A stretch of 64,000 nt of DNA from Ulvibacter sp. MAR_2010_11 (GCF_002813135.1 NZ_PHTY01000001.1:2537501-2601500); one strand, 5' to 3'; positions 37,701-46,025 are shown, counted from the stretch's first letter. Numbers and translations: made by a program. The notes: generated from the sequence alone by a model not told the origin.

Positions 37701-39150
37701 TGGAGACATCTACCAATCCTTTAAAATTTAAGCGAAGGTTTGGGTCATTAATGCTTAATTCTCCATTAAACAACGGATTCTTTAGATTTCCCGAAACAGT
37801 AATCTTTTGATAGTTATAGCCTTCAAAATAAAATGAAGAAATGGTTCCCGAAATTTTTGTGTTTACGGTTTGCTGTGTAAATCCACGGCCGTCGAAGTTC
37901 AAATTTGCAGTTACTCTGCCCAAGGAGGTTGTGCCTGCAATTTTGCCTAAATTAAAACCGTTGAGGATTGCATTTCCCTTGTAATAGGCATTGTCGAAAT
38001 TATTGATATTACCCATTGTAAAATCAACGTTGGCACCTCCTATCCCGGTTAAAATGGTGCTTTTGGTTGTTAATTCGGTGTTTGTGATTTGAGTATTTCC
38101 GGTAAAAGTGAAGGCGCCAATTTCTTTTAATTCCTTCGGAACTACATCTCCAAGTATACGTGGCATAAACCTGCGCAACTCGAAATAACTGGTGTGAATG
38201 GAATGATTTTGAGCACGTATTGAATACGCTTCTCCTTCGGATAGTATATTTTTTATGGTATAATCTCCTGCTACGTGTGTATCTCCCACAGATAATTTTG
38301 CATCCTTGAAAGTAAAATCATTAAGTGTGCCTTCAAAATTACCATCGATGTAAATAATCTGATCCGGTCCAAACTCATTATAAAAACCGTTTAAATCGTT
38401 GGTTGCCAGACTGGTTTCCTTGAGACTCGCCGTTATCTTTACATTGTTTTCGAAGTCGCCCATTCCCTTTTCACCATAATACAATAGGATATCACCTTTT
38501 ACGGATGAACTTTCCGTTTGGAGAGACAGGTTCTTAAATTCCATCGCTTTAAGGGTATATGAAAAATCGGCCTCGAGGTTTTTAATAGTAAATCCCCTGG
38601 CCGCGACTAACGAAAGCGAATTTATATTTGCCGTAATATCGGGACCTGATATATTAAAACCGTCTGCTACAATATTTACAGCGCTCAAATTAAAAACTTC
38701 AGCGTTCTCCAGATTATAATCGGTGATTCTAACTTTGCTGTTGGTAAGGGTTATATCGTTACTGAATAAAGAAAAAGGTGTTTCGCTGGGTTCACCGGTT
38801 TCAAACTTTTCGGCGAAGATGGAAAGATTGTCATTATCTTCGTCTTTATAGGTAGTCACATACAACTTGGCCTCGGTGAGATCGATATTTCCAAAACCCA
38901 AGTCTCCATTTAATAAATTTTGTAAGCTTAAAATATTGGTTTTAAGCGCCTTGGCAAAAATAAGCGTGTCATCGTGATGATCGGTAATAAAAACTTCCCG
39001 AATGTCTACCTGACCTTTCCAGTTAAGTCCTAAGCGTTTTATTTGAATATTGGTGCCGTAGGTTTCATTTAAATTTGCAGTTACCTTTTTGGCAACGTAG
39101 GTCTGTACCGAAGGAATGGAAAAAATAATGATTAAAAGCACGATAAGCAA
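34759..39150 (-). CDS. tamB: TamB/AsmA-like translocation and assembly protein
   Basis: A 1463-aa protein if translated from TTG at 39150. The N-terminal membrane helix is cut short by that start: 16 further in-frame codons reach a stop upstream and encode a basic flank (KKLRKIILR) starting at an ATC (39196-39198), so true initiation may be there (see findings). Nearly all of the chain is repeated short beta strands typical of the lipid-conducting beta-groove. The C-terminal 350 residues are the DUF490 domain (LLIEINTLGKFRMWGDFLVIKGDYDFRYGG; SGSFVNDNYEG). It spans the periplasm and helps lipid transport or outer-membrane assembly. Confidence 0.88.
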   Translation of the reverse strand: MLIVLLIIIFSIPSVQTYVAKKVTANLNETYGTNIQIKRLGLNWKGQVDIREVFITDHHDDTLIFAKALKTNILSLQNLLNGDLGFGNIDLTEAKLYVTTYKDEDNDNLSIFAEKFETGEPSETPFSLFSNDITLTNSKVRITDYNLENAEVFNLSAVNIVADGFNISGPDITANINSLSLVAARGFTIKNLEADFSYTLKAMEFKNLSLQTESSSVKGDILLYYGEKGMGDFENNVKITASLKETSLATNDLNGFYNEFGPDQIIYIDGNFEGTLNDFTFKDAKLSVGDTHVAGDYTIKNILSEGEAYSIRAQNHSIHTSYFELRRFMPRILGDVVPKELKEIGAFTFTGNTQITNTELTTKSTILTGIGGANVDFTMGNINNFDNAYYKGNAILNGFNLGKIAGTTSLGRVTANLNFDGRGFTQQTVNTKISGTISSFYFEGYNYQKITVSGNLKNPLFNGELSINDPNLRLNFKGLVDVSKDFNQYDFEADVEYAELNKLQLVTRDSIAVFAGKVIVDMDGTTFDDAKGTITFQQTFYQSERDDFFFDDFNITSSFEGDIRTIEINSPDIINGKISGKFLVEDIPNLFRNGVGSIYANYTPIEVTTNQYIDYEFLVFNKIVEVFVPELQLGENTKVRGSVSSDESKFKLDFRSPEILLFKNYLGKVNIQVDNDNPIYNTFISVDSVYTGVYNVVDVNVINKTINDTLYIRSEFKGGKAKEDLFNLSLYHTINPEGKSVVGVKKSDITYKDNVWYINKNNNNLNKVVFDDNFNSVRIDSLVFRHNDEIIQLAGNIRDSTYKDIQLQFKNVNIGNIVPAVDSLRLEGNTNGRLHFVQKNKAYYPNSSVTIDGVVINDIPFGDLDLKISGNEDLTRYSINTTLTNNNVKSIEAIGEIDVSTQNPQIRLDINLNEFNLQAFSPFGGDVVTAIRGSATGNVRVTGNYKSPDMLGRITLANSGLKIPYLNTDFNLDNSAQILVNKNKIELRTTTITDTKYNTEGVLFGNATHDNFRDWELNLDIDAPERLLVLDTPANEDALYYGTAFISGTAIIKGPVEELVIDVVATTEEGTTFKVPLSDTEAIGDDSFIKFLSPAEKEARISGEMVISNNVKGLSLNFELDINEKAEVEVVVDPVNNSTLRGRGAGILLIEINTLGKFRMWGDFLVIKGDYDFRYGGLIQKNIEVVPGGSITWDGDPTRARLNLSALYKTEANPSILLDNPSVNRKIPVHVLVDLTGELIQPEIKFRIEFPRVSSIVKSELEYKLQNEEQKQNQALFLLASGSFVNDNYEGSNAFTGTLVERVSGLVNELFTDQDSKFRVGLDYSQGSRLPNQETADRFGITLSTQINERILINGKVGVPVGGVNETAVAGDIEVQWLVNEDGSLRINFFNRQADIQFIGEDQIFEQGAGISYSVDFDTFRELVNKLFNRKLTLESENEMPIVPDDSSFPADFNPQGTKENED

Positions 39151-39192
39151 TACAATGATTGCGAAGGTGCGAAGTATTATTTTCCTTAATTT

Positions 39193-39221
39193 TTTGATAC
39201 GCTTTTAATGTTATAATTTTG
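39193..39221 (+). promoter_or_regulatory. Promoter TTTG-N17-TAATTTTG for tsaD
   Basis: TTTG at 39193-39196 and TAATTTTG at 39214-39221, 17 bases apart, match the Bacteroidota consensus. Transcription would begin near 39226, about 20 bases before the TTG start codon of tsaD. The element overlaps the region that encodes the tamB N-terminus on the other strand. Confidence 0.55.
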
Positions 39222-39246
39222 ATACCAATAAATATGCCCTTTTATT

Positions 39247-40269
39247 TTGAGTCAAAAAAATTGTTATATTCTTGGTATTGAGTCTTCTTGTGATGACACT
39301 GCTGCTGCTGTGATAAACAACGGTGTAATCTTGTCCAATGTTGTTGCTACACAAAAAATTCACGAGGAGTACGGAGGTGTTGTCCCCGAACTCGCTTCAA
39401 GAGCGCATCAACAAAACATTGTTCCTGTGGTTTACCAAGCTCTTCGCAAAGCAAATATCGACAAAAAAGAGTTAAGCGCCATAGCTTTTACAAGTGGTCC
39501 GGGATTAATGGGTTCTTTGTTGGTAGGGACCTCATTTTCAAAGTCTTTGGCGTTGGGATTAAACATTCCATTGCTGGATGTAAACCATATGCAGGCGCAT
39601 ATTCTCGCACATTTCATTAAGGCCGATGGGCAAACAGCCCCCAACTTTCCATTTTTAGCGATGACCATTAGTGGCGGGCATACACAGATAGTTCTGGTTA
39701 AAGATTATTTTGAAATGGAAGTGATTGGCGAGACGATAGACGACGCGGTTGGCGAGGCTTTCGATAAGGCCGGAAAGATTTTAGGACTTCCCTATCCCGG
39801 AGGCCCATTGGTGGATAAATACGCCCAATCGGGAAATCCGAAACGTTTTAAATTTACCAAGCCGAAGGTGAGTCCGTTGGACTTTAGTTTTAGCGGTCTA
39901 AAGACTGCAGTGCTTTATTTTATTGAACGTGAAGTTAATAACAACCCTAATTTTATTGCTGAAAATTTAGAAGATATTTGTGCAAGTATACAGTATACCA
40001 TTGTCGATTATTTAATGGACAAGCTGAAAAATGCCGTAAAACAAACCGGAATTAAAGAAATAGCTATAGGCGGTGGCGTTTCTGCCAATAGCGGAATTAG
40101 AAATGCCCTTGTAAATGCCGAAGCAAAATACGGATGGAAAACACATATCCCTAAATTCGAATTCTGTACCGATAACGCCGCAATGATTGCCATAGTTGGG
40201 GAATTAAAATACAAAAACGGACTTTTTGCGAGTAACAATGTGGTTGCAAATGCCAGAATGAAAATATAA
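39247..40269 (+). CDS. tsaD: tRNA N6-adenosine threonylcarbamoyltransferase
   Basis: A 340-aa protein starting with TTG at 39247 (MSQKNCYILGIESSCDDTAA, the canonical TsaD start). The metal-binding HMQAHILAH and the nucleotide-binding GGGVSANSGIRN are intact, as are ASRAHQQNI and TSGPGLMGSLLVG. With TsaB and TsaE it installs t6A37 in tRNAs reading ANN codons, an essential reaction. It overlaps the next start by one base. Confidence 0.97.
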   Translation: MSQKNCYILGIESSCDDTAAAVINNGVILSNVVATQKIHEEYGGVVPELASRAHQQNIVPVVYQALRKANIDKKELSAIAFTSGPGLMGSLLVGTSFSKSLALGLNIPLLDVNHMQAHILAHFIKADGQTAPNFPFLAMTISGGHTQIVLVKDYFEMEVIGETIDDAVGEAFDKAGKILGLPYPGGPLVDKYAQSGNPKRFKFTKPKVSPLDFSFSGLKTAVLYFIEREVNNNPNFIAENLEDICASIQYTIVDYLMDKLKNAVKQTGIKEIAIGGGVSANSGIRNALVNAEAKYGWKTHIPKFEFCTDNAAMIAIVGELKYKNGLFASNNVVANARMKI

Positions 40270-40601
40270 TGGAAAACAATTCGGAAGAATTAGTACGACG
40301 TATACGGGTAGCAGTCCTGCCCTGGACATCACATATAACCGAAAAACGCATGTTTGGGAGTGCTTGTTTTTTATTTAAAGGAAAAATGTGTGTTGGTGAA
40401 ACCAAAGAGCGCCTTATGGTGAGGGTTGTTTCTGAAAAAATGCCTGAGATGCTAAAGAATCCTTATGTACAGCCCATGGATTTTACCGGGAAACCCATGA
40501 AGGAATTTATTTTTGTGACCAAAGAAGGCTTCGACACCGAAGAAAAACTACAACAATGGGTCGAATTGGGGATTGAGCACGCTCACTTAAAAAGCACTTA
40601 A
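40269..40601 (+). CDS. TfoX/Sxy N-terminal-domain protein
   Basis: A 110-aa protein matching the TfoX_N domain: ITEKRMFGSACFLFKGKMCVG, then LMVRVVSEKMPEML and a C-terminal PMKEFIFVTKEGFDTEE. Only the N-terminal domain is present; the C-terminal domain of proteobacterial competence regulators is absent, so a role in competence is not implied. It overlaps tsaD by one base and is followed by rsmE. Confidence 0.85.
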   Translation: MENNSEELVRRIRVAVLPWTSHITEKRMFGSACFLFKGKMCVGETKERLMVRVVSEKMPEMLKNPYVQPMDFTGKPMKEFIFVTKEGFDTEEKLQQWVELGIEHAHLKST

Positions 40602-40604
40602 ATT

Positions 40605-41318
40605 ATGCAGCTTTTCTACCATCCGCTACTTACCGAAGCATCTAAAGATATAGCGTTCAATAAAGAAGAAAGCAGGCATATTGCCAAGGTATTGCGAAAA
40701 CAAGATGGTGACATTCTAAACCTAACCAATGGTGAAGGTTATTTTTTTGAAGCTATTCTTGTAAGTACCAACCCGAAACAGTGTCTCGCCTCAGTAACTC
40801 ATTTTGAAAAACAAGCTCCTCTTCCCTATTCGTTGCACCTGGCTGTGGCCCCTACCAAGTTAAACGATAGATTTGAATGGTTTTTAGAGAAGGCGACTGA
40901 GATTGGTGTTTCGGAAATTACCCCAATAATCTGCGATCACAGCGAACGAAAAGTAATTAAGCGCGAACGCTATGAGAAAATCCTTCAGAGTGCGATGAAG
41001 CAGTCGTTAAAAACGTATATGCCAAAGCTAAATGCCGCTATTTCTTTTCAGAATTTTATAGAACAGGAATCCGCTTCCGAAGTCGTACAATGTATTGCTC
41101 ATTGTGAAGAAACTTCGCGTAAGCTGCTTAAAAATGTAGTAATTCCAAAAGCTTCAGTATTGGTGCTTATTGGCCCGGAAGGTGATTTCTCGAGTACAGA
41201 AATTGAGTTTGCTCTTAGGGCAGGATATATTCCGGTGAGTTTGGGGAACAGCCGACTAAGAACCGAAACGGCAGCTATTGTAGCCTGCCACAGTGTGGCA
41301 TTTATCAATGAAGTTTAG
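40605..41318 (+). CDS. rsmE: 16S rRNA (uracil1498-N3)-methyltransferase
   Basis: A 237-aa SPOUT methylase. An N-terminal PUA-like domain (residues 1-70, ESRHIAKVLRKQDGD) is followed by the knotted SAM-binding domain with KATEIGVSEITPIICDHSER, VLIGPEGDFSSTEIEFA and the final SLGNSRLRTETAAIVACHSV. It methylates U1498 in 16S rRNA. It ends four bases inside the convergent, frameshifted DUF1223 gene. Confidence 0.96.
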   Translation: MQLFYHPLLTEASKDIAFNKEESRHIAKVLRKQDGDILNLTNGEGYFFEAILVSTNPKQCLASVTHFEKQAPLPYSLHLAVAPTKLNDRFEWFLEKATEIGVSEITPIICDHSERKVIKRERYEKILQSAMKQSLKTYMPKLNAAISFQNFIEQESASEVVQCIAHCEETSRKLLKNVVIPKASVLVLIGPEGDFSSTEIEFALRAGYIPVSLGNSRLRTETAAIVACHSVAFINEV

Positions 41319-42077
41319 AGTTTGGCGCTTCCGGCACCCGTAATAGTTAAGTTTTTTGATTGTATATAAGCAATCAAGCTCAAGGAATCTTCATTGGAAA
41401 CAATATCGGGAATAAGTAATAGTGCCTCCCCCGTTTTTTTATTTAAAGACATTTGAATTTCCTCTATCACAATATTGCTATTTACCAAGGTACGTCCGCC
41501 ATTTTCACCATGTTTAACAATGGTCTCCCTTTTGTTGATAACCAAGGCCACTTTTAATTTTTTCGATTCAAGAGGACCTTTAATATCATATTTAAAGTTG
41601 ACGGCTTTATTTTTTTTTGGTTATTTCAGACAGTGTTATTGCGTTTTCTGAAGCCGTTTTCAAGAATTTTGAAACATACTTGTTCATGGAATCTTTGTTG
41701 GATCCCACAAAATGAATGCTACCATTTACTACGGCTTGCGGTGTATACACAGACCTGCTGTTAAATTTAAAACCATAAGCATGCTGCAATGTTGTGTAAT
41801 CACTCTTGCTAAAAGGATCTTTCCAGCCCAATCTATCCCAATAATCCACATGGTAGGACGCCACTAAAACATTTTTTTTAGCAAAGTTATTTTTTACTTC
41901 CTCCAATAATACATCAGCCGGAGGACAACTACTGCATCCCTGGGAAGTGAAAAGTTGTATAAATACAAAGGGCTCCTTTTCATCAAAAACAGTAGATTTT
42001 TCAGAATTTATAGTTGAAAATCCAATCATCAAAATCAAAAAAACAGGAAAAGTACTACAAAATATATGGGTTTTCAT
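41315..42077 (-). pseudogene. DUF1223 thioredoxin-like secreted protein, frameshifted in an A-run
   Basis: Two reading frames together make a normal-length DUF1223 protein (about 253 aa). The 5' part (42077-41607) has a signal peptide, FTSQGCSSCPPADVLL with the family's CxxCxP motif, SYHVDYWDRLGWKDPFS and SRSVYTPQAVVNG. The 3' part supplies ALVINKRETIVKHGENGGRTLVNSN and the terminal ITGAGSAKL. They are separated by one extra A in a run of nine (plus 41610-41618); eight would restore the frame. It may be a recent null allele, a phase-variable or slippage-decoded gene, or a sequencing error. Confidence 0.85.
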
Positions 42078-42319
42078 GCCGGAAATTTAAGAAATAGTCG
42101 GAATTAATAGCCGTCCTTACTAATTAGGGAGTTTCAATTTCTTATTTCAAAACACCTTCTTAACAAGCCCTATGACAATGTTGTACTAATTAACAAGATG
42201 TAAAAAATTACCGTTTATCGATGTTATTATACCGATAAACGTAAAAAAATGCACTTTTTAACATTTTAAATCAGAATTAATACTTAGCTTTCCAGTCTCA
42301 AATCAAAATAATTTTCAAA
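42078..42319. other. Intergenic stretch with a 9-bp inverted repeat
   Basis: A 242-base AT-rich spacer between divergent genes. CGTTTATCG (42212-42220) and CGATAAACG (42233-42241) form an inverted repeat around a 12-base AT loop. There is no T-run after it, so it fits an operator better than a terminator. A weak TAATTTTC lies just before the ATG at 42320. Confidence 0.45.
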
Positions 42320-42532
42320 ATGTCCCCAGCAGCACGAAAATTTGAACATTCACTTAACCTACCAATTATCAACTCAGGAATTTTAACAAAAATGAATCCG
42401 GTGAGTTTGCTTGCGGTAAATGAAAACATGACAATTGTGCACAGCGCAAAAATGTCTGTACACCTCTTACAAGATTGGATGGAATTTACTCAGGTATTAG
42501 GTGCGGGAATACTCAATAAAATTTCCCGATAA
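42320..42532 (+). CDS. Small hypothetical protein (70 aa)
   Basis: A 70-aa soluble protein, ATG 42320. The sequence (KFEHSLNLPIINSGILTKMN; TIVHSAKMSVHLLQDWMEF; VLGAGILNKIS) has balanced codon use, no signal peptide and no recognised domain. The gene ends three bases before the -33 box of the DUF4159 gene and is preceded by a palindromic possible operator. Coding is likely but function is unknown. Confidence 0.6.
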   Translation: MSPAARKFEHSLNLPIINSGILTKMNPVSLLAVNENMTIVHSAKMSVHLLQDWMEFTQVLGAGILNKISR

Positions 42533-42535
42533 CAA

Positions 42536-42568
42536 TTTGACTTTCTACAGTCCAGTTTTGTACTTTTG
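42536..42568 (+). promoter_or_regulatory. Strong promoter TTTG-N21-TACTTTTG for DUF4159
   Basis: TTTG at 42536-42539 and TACTTTTG at 42561-42568 match the Bacteroidota promoter in sequence and spacing. The ATG of the next gene is at 42575, only six bases past the -7 box, so the transcript should be leaderless or nearly so. Confidence 0.7.
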
Positions 42569-42574
42569 ATTGCT

Positions 42575-43222
42575 ATGCGATTGAAGGCCTTTCTTTATTT
42601 ATTTCTATTTACCATTGTTGGAGCTACATCGGCTCAGGAGATTGCTGTATTACAGTACGGTGGTGGCGGTGATTGGTACAGCAACCCCACTGCCCTTCCA
42701 AATCTAATATCCTTCTGTAACGAGCAAATTAATACAACCATACGCAGTAAACCGGAAACAGTTCAGCCCGGAAGTGTCGATTTGTTCGATTATCCCTTTG
42801 TACATATGACGGGTCATGGGAACGTATTTTTTTCTTCGGAAGAAGCCGAGAACCTAAGAAACTATCTCATTAGCGGGGGCTTCCTGCATATTGACGATAA
42901 TTATGGTATGGATGAATACCTTCGGAAAGAATTGGTGAAACTATTTCCGGACAAAGAATTAAAAGAGCTACCCGGCACCCATCCTATATTTAATTATCAG
43001 TTTTCGTTTCCGCAAGGACTTCCAAAAATTCATGAGCACGATCGTGGGCGTCCGCAGGCTTTTGGGATTGTGTACGAAGGACGATTGGTCCTGTTGTACA
43101 CATTCGAGAGTGATTTGGGCGATGGCTGGGAGAATCCCGAGGTTCACAACGACCCTGAAGAAGTACGCTTAAAAGCGTTGCGAATGGGAGCCAACATCGT
43201 AAAGTATGCCTTTGAGAACTAA
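42575..43222 (+). CDS. DUF4159 secreted protein
   Basis: A 215-aa protein from ATG 42575, with a signal peptide (MRLKAFLYLFLFTIVGATSAQ). The family signature follows at once (LQYGGGGDWYSNPTALPNL), then HMTGHGNVFFSSEEAENLR, LISGGFLHIDDNYGMDEY and GIVYEGRLVLLYTFESDLGDGW. DUF4159 has a glutamine-amidotransferase-like fold, is exported in Bacteroidota and has no settled function. An MoxR/VWA gliding-type neighbourhood, common elsewhere, is not present here. The next gene starts three bases after its stop. Confidence 0.92.
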   Translation: MRLKAFLYLFLFTIVGATSAQEIAVLQYGGGGDWYSNPTALPNLISFCNEQINTTIRSKPETVQPGSVDLFDYPFVHMTGHGNVFFSSEEAENLRNYLISGGFLHIDDNYGMDEYLRKELVKLFPDKELKELPGTHPIFNYQFSFPQGLPKIHEHDRGRPQAFGIVYEGRLVLLYTFESDLGDGWENPEVHNDPEEVRLKALRMGANIVKYAFEN

Positions 43223-43224
43223 TT

Positions 43225-43722
43225 ATGTCTCAACTTTCCCATACCACTACTCCTTTTATTTCTAAGAAATTTCCAATTGTTGTTATTTGTGATGGGTTAA
43301 ATGGTCCGGCAAATATTGGAGCTTTGTTTCGTACATGTGAAGCGTTTGGCGTTTCTGAGATTATCTTTTGCAATGCCGAAATAGAAATGTCCTCTCCTAG
43401 AATAAAAAAAACAGCGAGAGGTGCACAGGAAAAGATTTCCTATAAATTATCCGACGACATACTTGCTGAAATTAATTCCTTAAAGAATAGGGATTACCAA
43501 TGTGTTGCTTTAGAAATTACCGAGACGAGTATTCCCATTGAAAAGTTGATTCTTTCAAATAGAAATATAGCCCTAGTAATTGGCAGCGAACAAGACGGGA
43601 TTTCAGAAAAAGCGCTTGGGATCGTCTCACAAAGTACCCACATCACCATGTACGGGGAAAATAGCAGTATGAATGTTATTCAGGCAACCTCAATTGCCCT
43701 GCATCAGTTAACAAAACTTTGA
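43225..43722 (+). CDS. TrmH/SpoU-family RNA 2'-O-methyltransferase
   Basis: A 165-aa SPOUT methylase with only the catalytic domain. The motifs are DGLNGPANIGALFRTCEAFG (motif 1, Asn and Arg), ALVIGSEQDGISE (motif 2) and MYGENSSMNVIQATSIALHQ (motif 3, with the SAM-binding knot). The target RNA is unknown. It sits directly after the DUF4159 gene and is probably in the same transcript. Confidence 0.92.
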   Translation: MSQLSHTTTPFISKKFPIVVICDGLNGPANIGALFRTCEAFGVSEIIFCNAEIEMSSPRIKKTARGAQEKISYKLSDDILAEINSLKNRDYQCVALEITETSIPIEKLILSNRNIALVIGSEQDGISEKALGIVSQSTHITMYGENSSMNVIQATSIALHQLTKL

Positions 43723-43752
43723 TATTTCGGTATTCCAATTATGGTATCTTTA
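43718..43752 (+). promoter_or_regulatory. Possible promoter TTTG-N23-TATCTTTA for the AI-2E-type permease
   Basis: TTTG at 43718-43721 overlaps the end of the upstream gene. TATCTTTA at 43745-43752 deviates from TAnnTTTG at the last base. The ATG follows four bases later, so a leaderless transcript is again implied. Confidence 0.35.
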
Positions 43753-43756
43753 CACA

Positions 43757-44845
43757 ATGAAGGCTAAGGAAATAAGTTTTGGAGTTTTAAAAGTAATTGC
43801 AATACTTGCCGGTATCTGTTTGTTACTTTGGTTTATTTTCAAAATACAAGCCTTACTGCTTTATGTAGGCATTGCTGCCGTCATATCTTTGATTGGACGA
43901 CCGGTAATGCTGTTTTTAAAACGCCGATTTAGATTTGGAAATACACTGGCTGCCTTTGTCACCTTAATCCTGGTCATTGCTACCTTTGCGCTAGTGCTTA
44001 GAATCTTTGTTCCTATAATTATTGAACAAAGCAAGAACATTTCAGATATCGATTTCGATCTGGTGAAAAGCGACTTGAACGATTTAAATGTTCAGGCCAG
44101 TGAATATCTGGGTGTTGAAAAAATAAATTTAATTGAAGCCATAAAACGAACCGAATACGTACAAAATTTCAATCTTGAGATCATTCCCAGTTTTATAGAT
44201 ATTTTCTTCCGAAATGTAGCCAGCTTCTTTGTCGGTCTTTTTTCGGTATTGTTTATTGCTTTCTTTTTGCTGAAAGATGAAAATTTAATTGTGAGAGCTG
44301 TTACAGTTTTCGCAAACCCGGGGAAAGAAGAGCGTTTTGTGAGAGTTCTTACTAAGATAAAGGAGTTGTTATCACGCTATTTTGTTGGATTGCTGTTTCA
44401 GATTATGATATTAACATTGTTTTATGCTGTCCTGTTGCTGTTTTTCAATGTTAACAACGCAATTGCAATTGCACTTATTTGTGCCTTCTTAAACATCGTG
44501 CCTTACATTGGTCCATTGATAGGTGGTGCTGTAATGTTGCTCGTGGTTGTATCGAATAATTTAGGGGCCGACTTCTCTTCTGAATTGTTACCCCTATTAA
44601 TTTACGTATTCATTGGCTATGCCGTGGCTCAAATTTTCGACAATTTAATTACACAACCCGTTATTTTCGGAAAAAGTGTAAAATCACACCCTTTGGAGAT
44701 ATTTATCGTAATTCTAATTGGAGGCTATCTTTTCGGGATTGCCGGAATGATTTTGGCGGTACCTTCCTATACCGCATTAAAGGTAATTGCAAAGGAATTT
44801 CTTTCAGAATACAAAATTGTAAAACGCCTTACAAAAAACCTCTAG
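43757..44845 (+). CDS. AI-2E-family membrane transporter
   Basis: A 362-aa inner-membrane protein with about eight hydrophobic segments. The conserved C-terminal half includes ALICAFLNIVPYIGPLIGG, QIFDNLITQPVIFGKSV, HPLEIFIVILIGGYLFGIAGM and VPSYTALKVI, all family hallmarks. Members export autoinducer-2 or exchange Na+/H+; the substrate here is unknown. A soluble middle region (about 85-150) is predicted outside the membrane. Confidence 0.92.
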   Translation: MKAKEISFGVLKVIAILAGICLLLWFIFKIQALLLYVGIAAVISLIGRPVMLFLKRRFRFGNTLAAFVTLILVIATFALVLRIFVPIIIEQSKNISDIDFDLVKSDLNDLNVQASEYLGVEKINLIEAIKRTEYVQNFNLEIIPSFIDIFFRNVASFFVGLFSVLFIAFFLLKDENLIVRAVTVFANPGKEERFVRVLTKIKELLSRYFVGLLFQIMILTLFYAVLLLFFNVNNAIAIALICAFLNIVPYIGPLIGGAVMLLVVVSNNLGADFSSELLPLLIYVFIGYAVAQIFDNLITQPVIFGKSVKSHPLEIFIVILIGGYLFGIAGMILAVPSYTALKVIAKEFLSEYKIVKRLTKNL

Positions 44846-44852
44846 CTGTACT

Positions 44853-46025
44853 TTGAATAAGCATATTTTACACAAAGACGTTCAGGATTTTATAAAGAAT
44901 TACAAGGATGACATTACGACTCTGGCCTTTACAGGCAGTCCTTTTACCAATATAACTACACAAGAACTTATTCAACAAATTGAAAGCAGGCAGAAGGCCG
45001 AAAAAAAACTACCAACATGGTACAAAGCTTCAGGAATTTATTATCCGCCAAAACTCAATATTGAACAAACTTCTTCCGAAGTCACCGCAAAGTATAAATC
45101 CGAATTAGTTTCGGGGACATCGCTGGCCGATCTCACCGGCGGATTTGGAGTAGATAGTTATTTCTTTGCTAAGACACATGAAACGGTAACTCATTATGAG
45201 ATCAATGCGGAGCTCTCAGCCATAGCCCGGCATAATTTTGGAATGCAGGATAAAAAAAATATTGAATGTATTTCCGGAAACGGAATCGATTTAATTGAAG
45301 GAAAAAGGTTCGACACTATCTACGCAGATCCTTCCCGACGTCACGATACCAAGGGAAAGGTTTTTTTTCTTGCCGATTGTGAACCCAATATTCCTAAAAA
45401 TCTTTCATTGCTTTTAGAACGTTGCAACACCCTATTGCTCAAAACATCCCCCATGCTGGATATCACTGTGGGATTGAACGAACTGGCGCATGTTGCAGAT
45501 ATTCATATCGTGGCTGTTGAAAATGAAGTGAAGGAGTTATTATGGTTGCTTAGAAAATCCTTTGAAGGTCAACCCATTTTAAAAGCAATCAATTTTTCGG
45601 GAAAAAGCATTGAAACATTTCAATTTAATTGGAATAAAACATCTGCTGCGACCTACGACATGCCGAAACAGTTTTTATACGAACCCAACGCTGCTATTAT
45701 GAAGAGCGGGGGTTTTAATGCAATTTCTGAAGCATTTAAACTTTCAAAGCTGCACACCAGCTCACATTTGTACACCGGTGATACAAATATTGAATTTCCC
45801 GGACGTGCATTTACAATTAAACAGGTTGTCCCCTATTCTAAAAAAAGCATGAAGAAGGCTCTTACTTTTACAAAGGCCAATATAACGGTACGTAACTTTC
45901 CTGAAACGGTTGCCACATTGCGAAAAAAATGGAAAATCAAGGAAGGTGGTGATGTCTACCTATTTTTTACCACCCTGATGGGTGATGAAAAGGCGATGAT
46001 AGTTTGTAGGAAGCAAACAAAATAA
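44853..46025 (+). CDS. SAM-dependent methyltransferase with THUMP-like C-terminal domain
   Basis: A 390-aa protein from TTG at 44853. The Rossmann methyltransferase core has LADLTGGFGVDSYFFA (motif I), HYEINAELSAIARHNF (motif II), SGNGIDLIEG and FDTIYADPSRR (motif IV-like, resembling the N/D-PP-Y of base methylases). The C-terminal part (about 300-390, GRAFTIKQVVPYSKKSMKKA; TVRNFPETVATLRKKWKIKEGGD) is the THUMP-like domain. This class occurs widely in Bacteroidota and probably methylates an RNA. It follows the permease by seven bases. Confidence 0.85.
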   Translation: MNKHILHKDVQDFIKNYKDDITTLAFTGSPFTNITTQELIQQIESRQKAEKKLPTWYKASGIYYPPKLNIEQTSSEVTAKYKSELVSGTSLADLTGGFGVDSYFFAKTHETVTHYEINAELSAIARHNFGMQDKKNIECISGNGIDLIEGKRFDTIYADPSRRHDTKGKVFFLADCEPNIPKNLSLLLERCNTLLLKTSPMLDITVGLNELAHVADIHIVAVENEVKELLWLLRKSFEGQPILKAINFSGKSIETFQFNWNKTSAATYDMPKQFLYEPNAAIMKSGGFNAISEAFKLSKLHTSSHLYTGDTNIEFPGRAFTIKQVVPYSKKSMKKALTFTKANITVRNFPETVATLRKKWKIKEGGDVYLFFTTLMGDEKAMIVCRKQTK

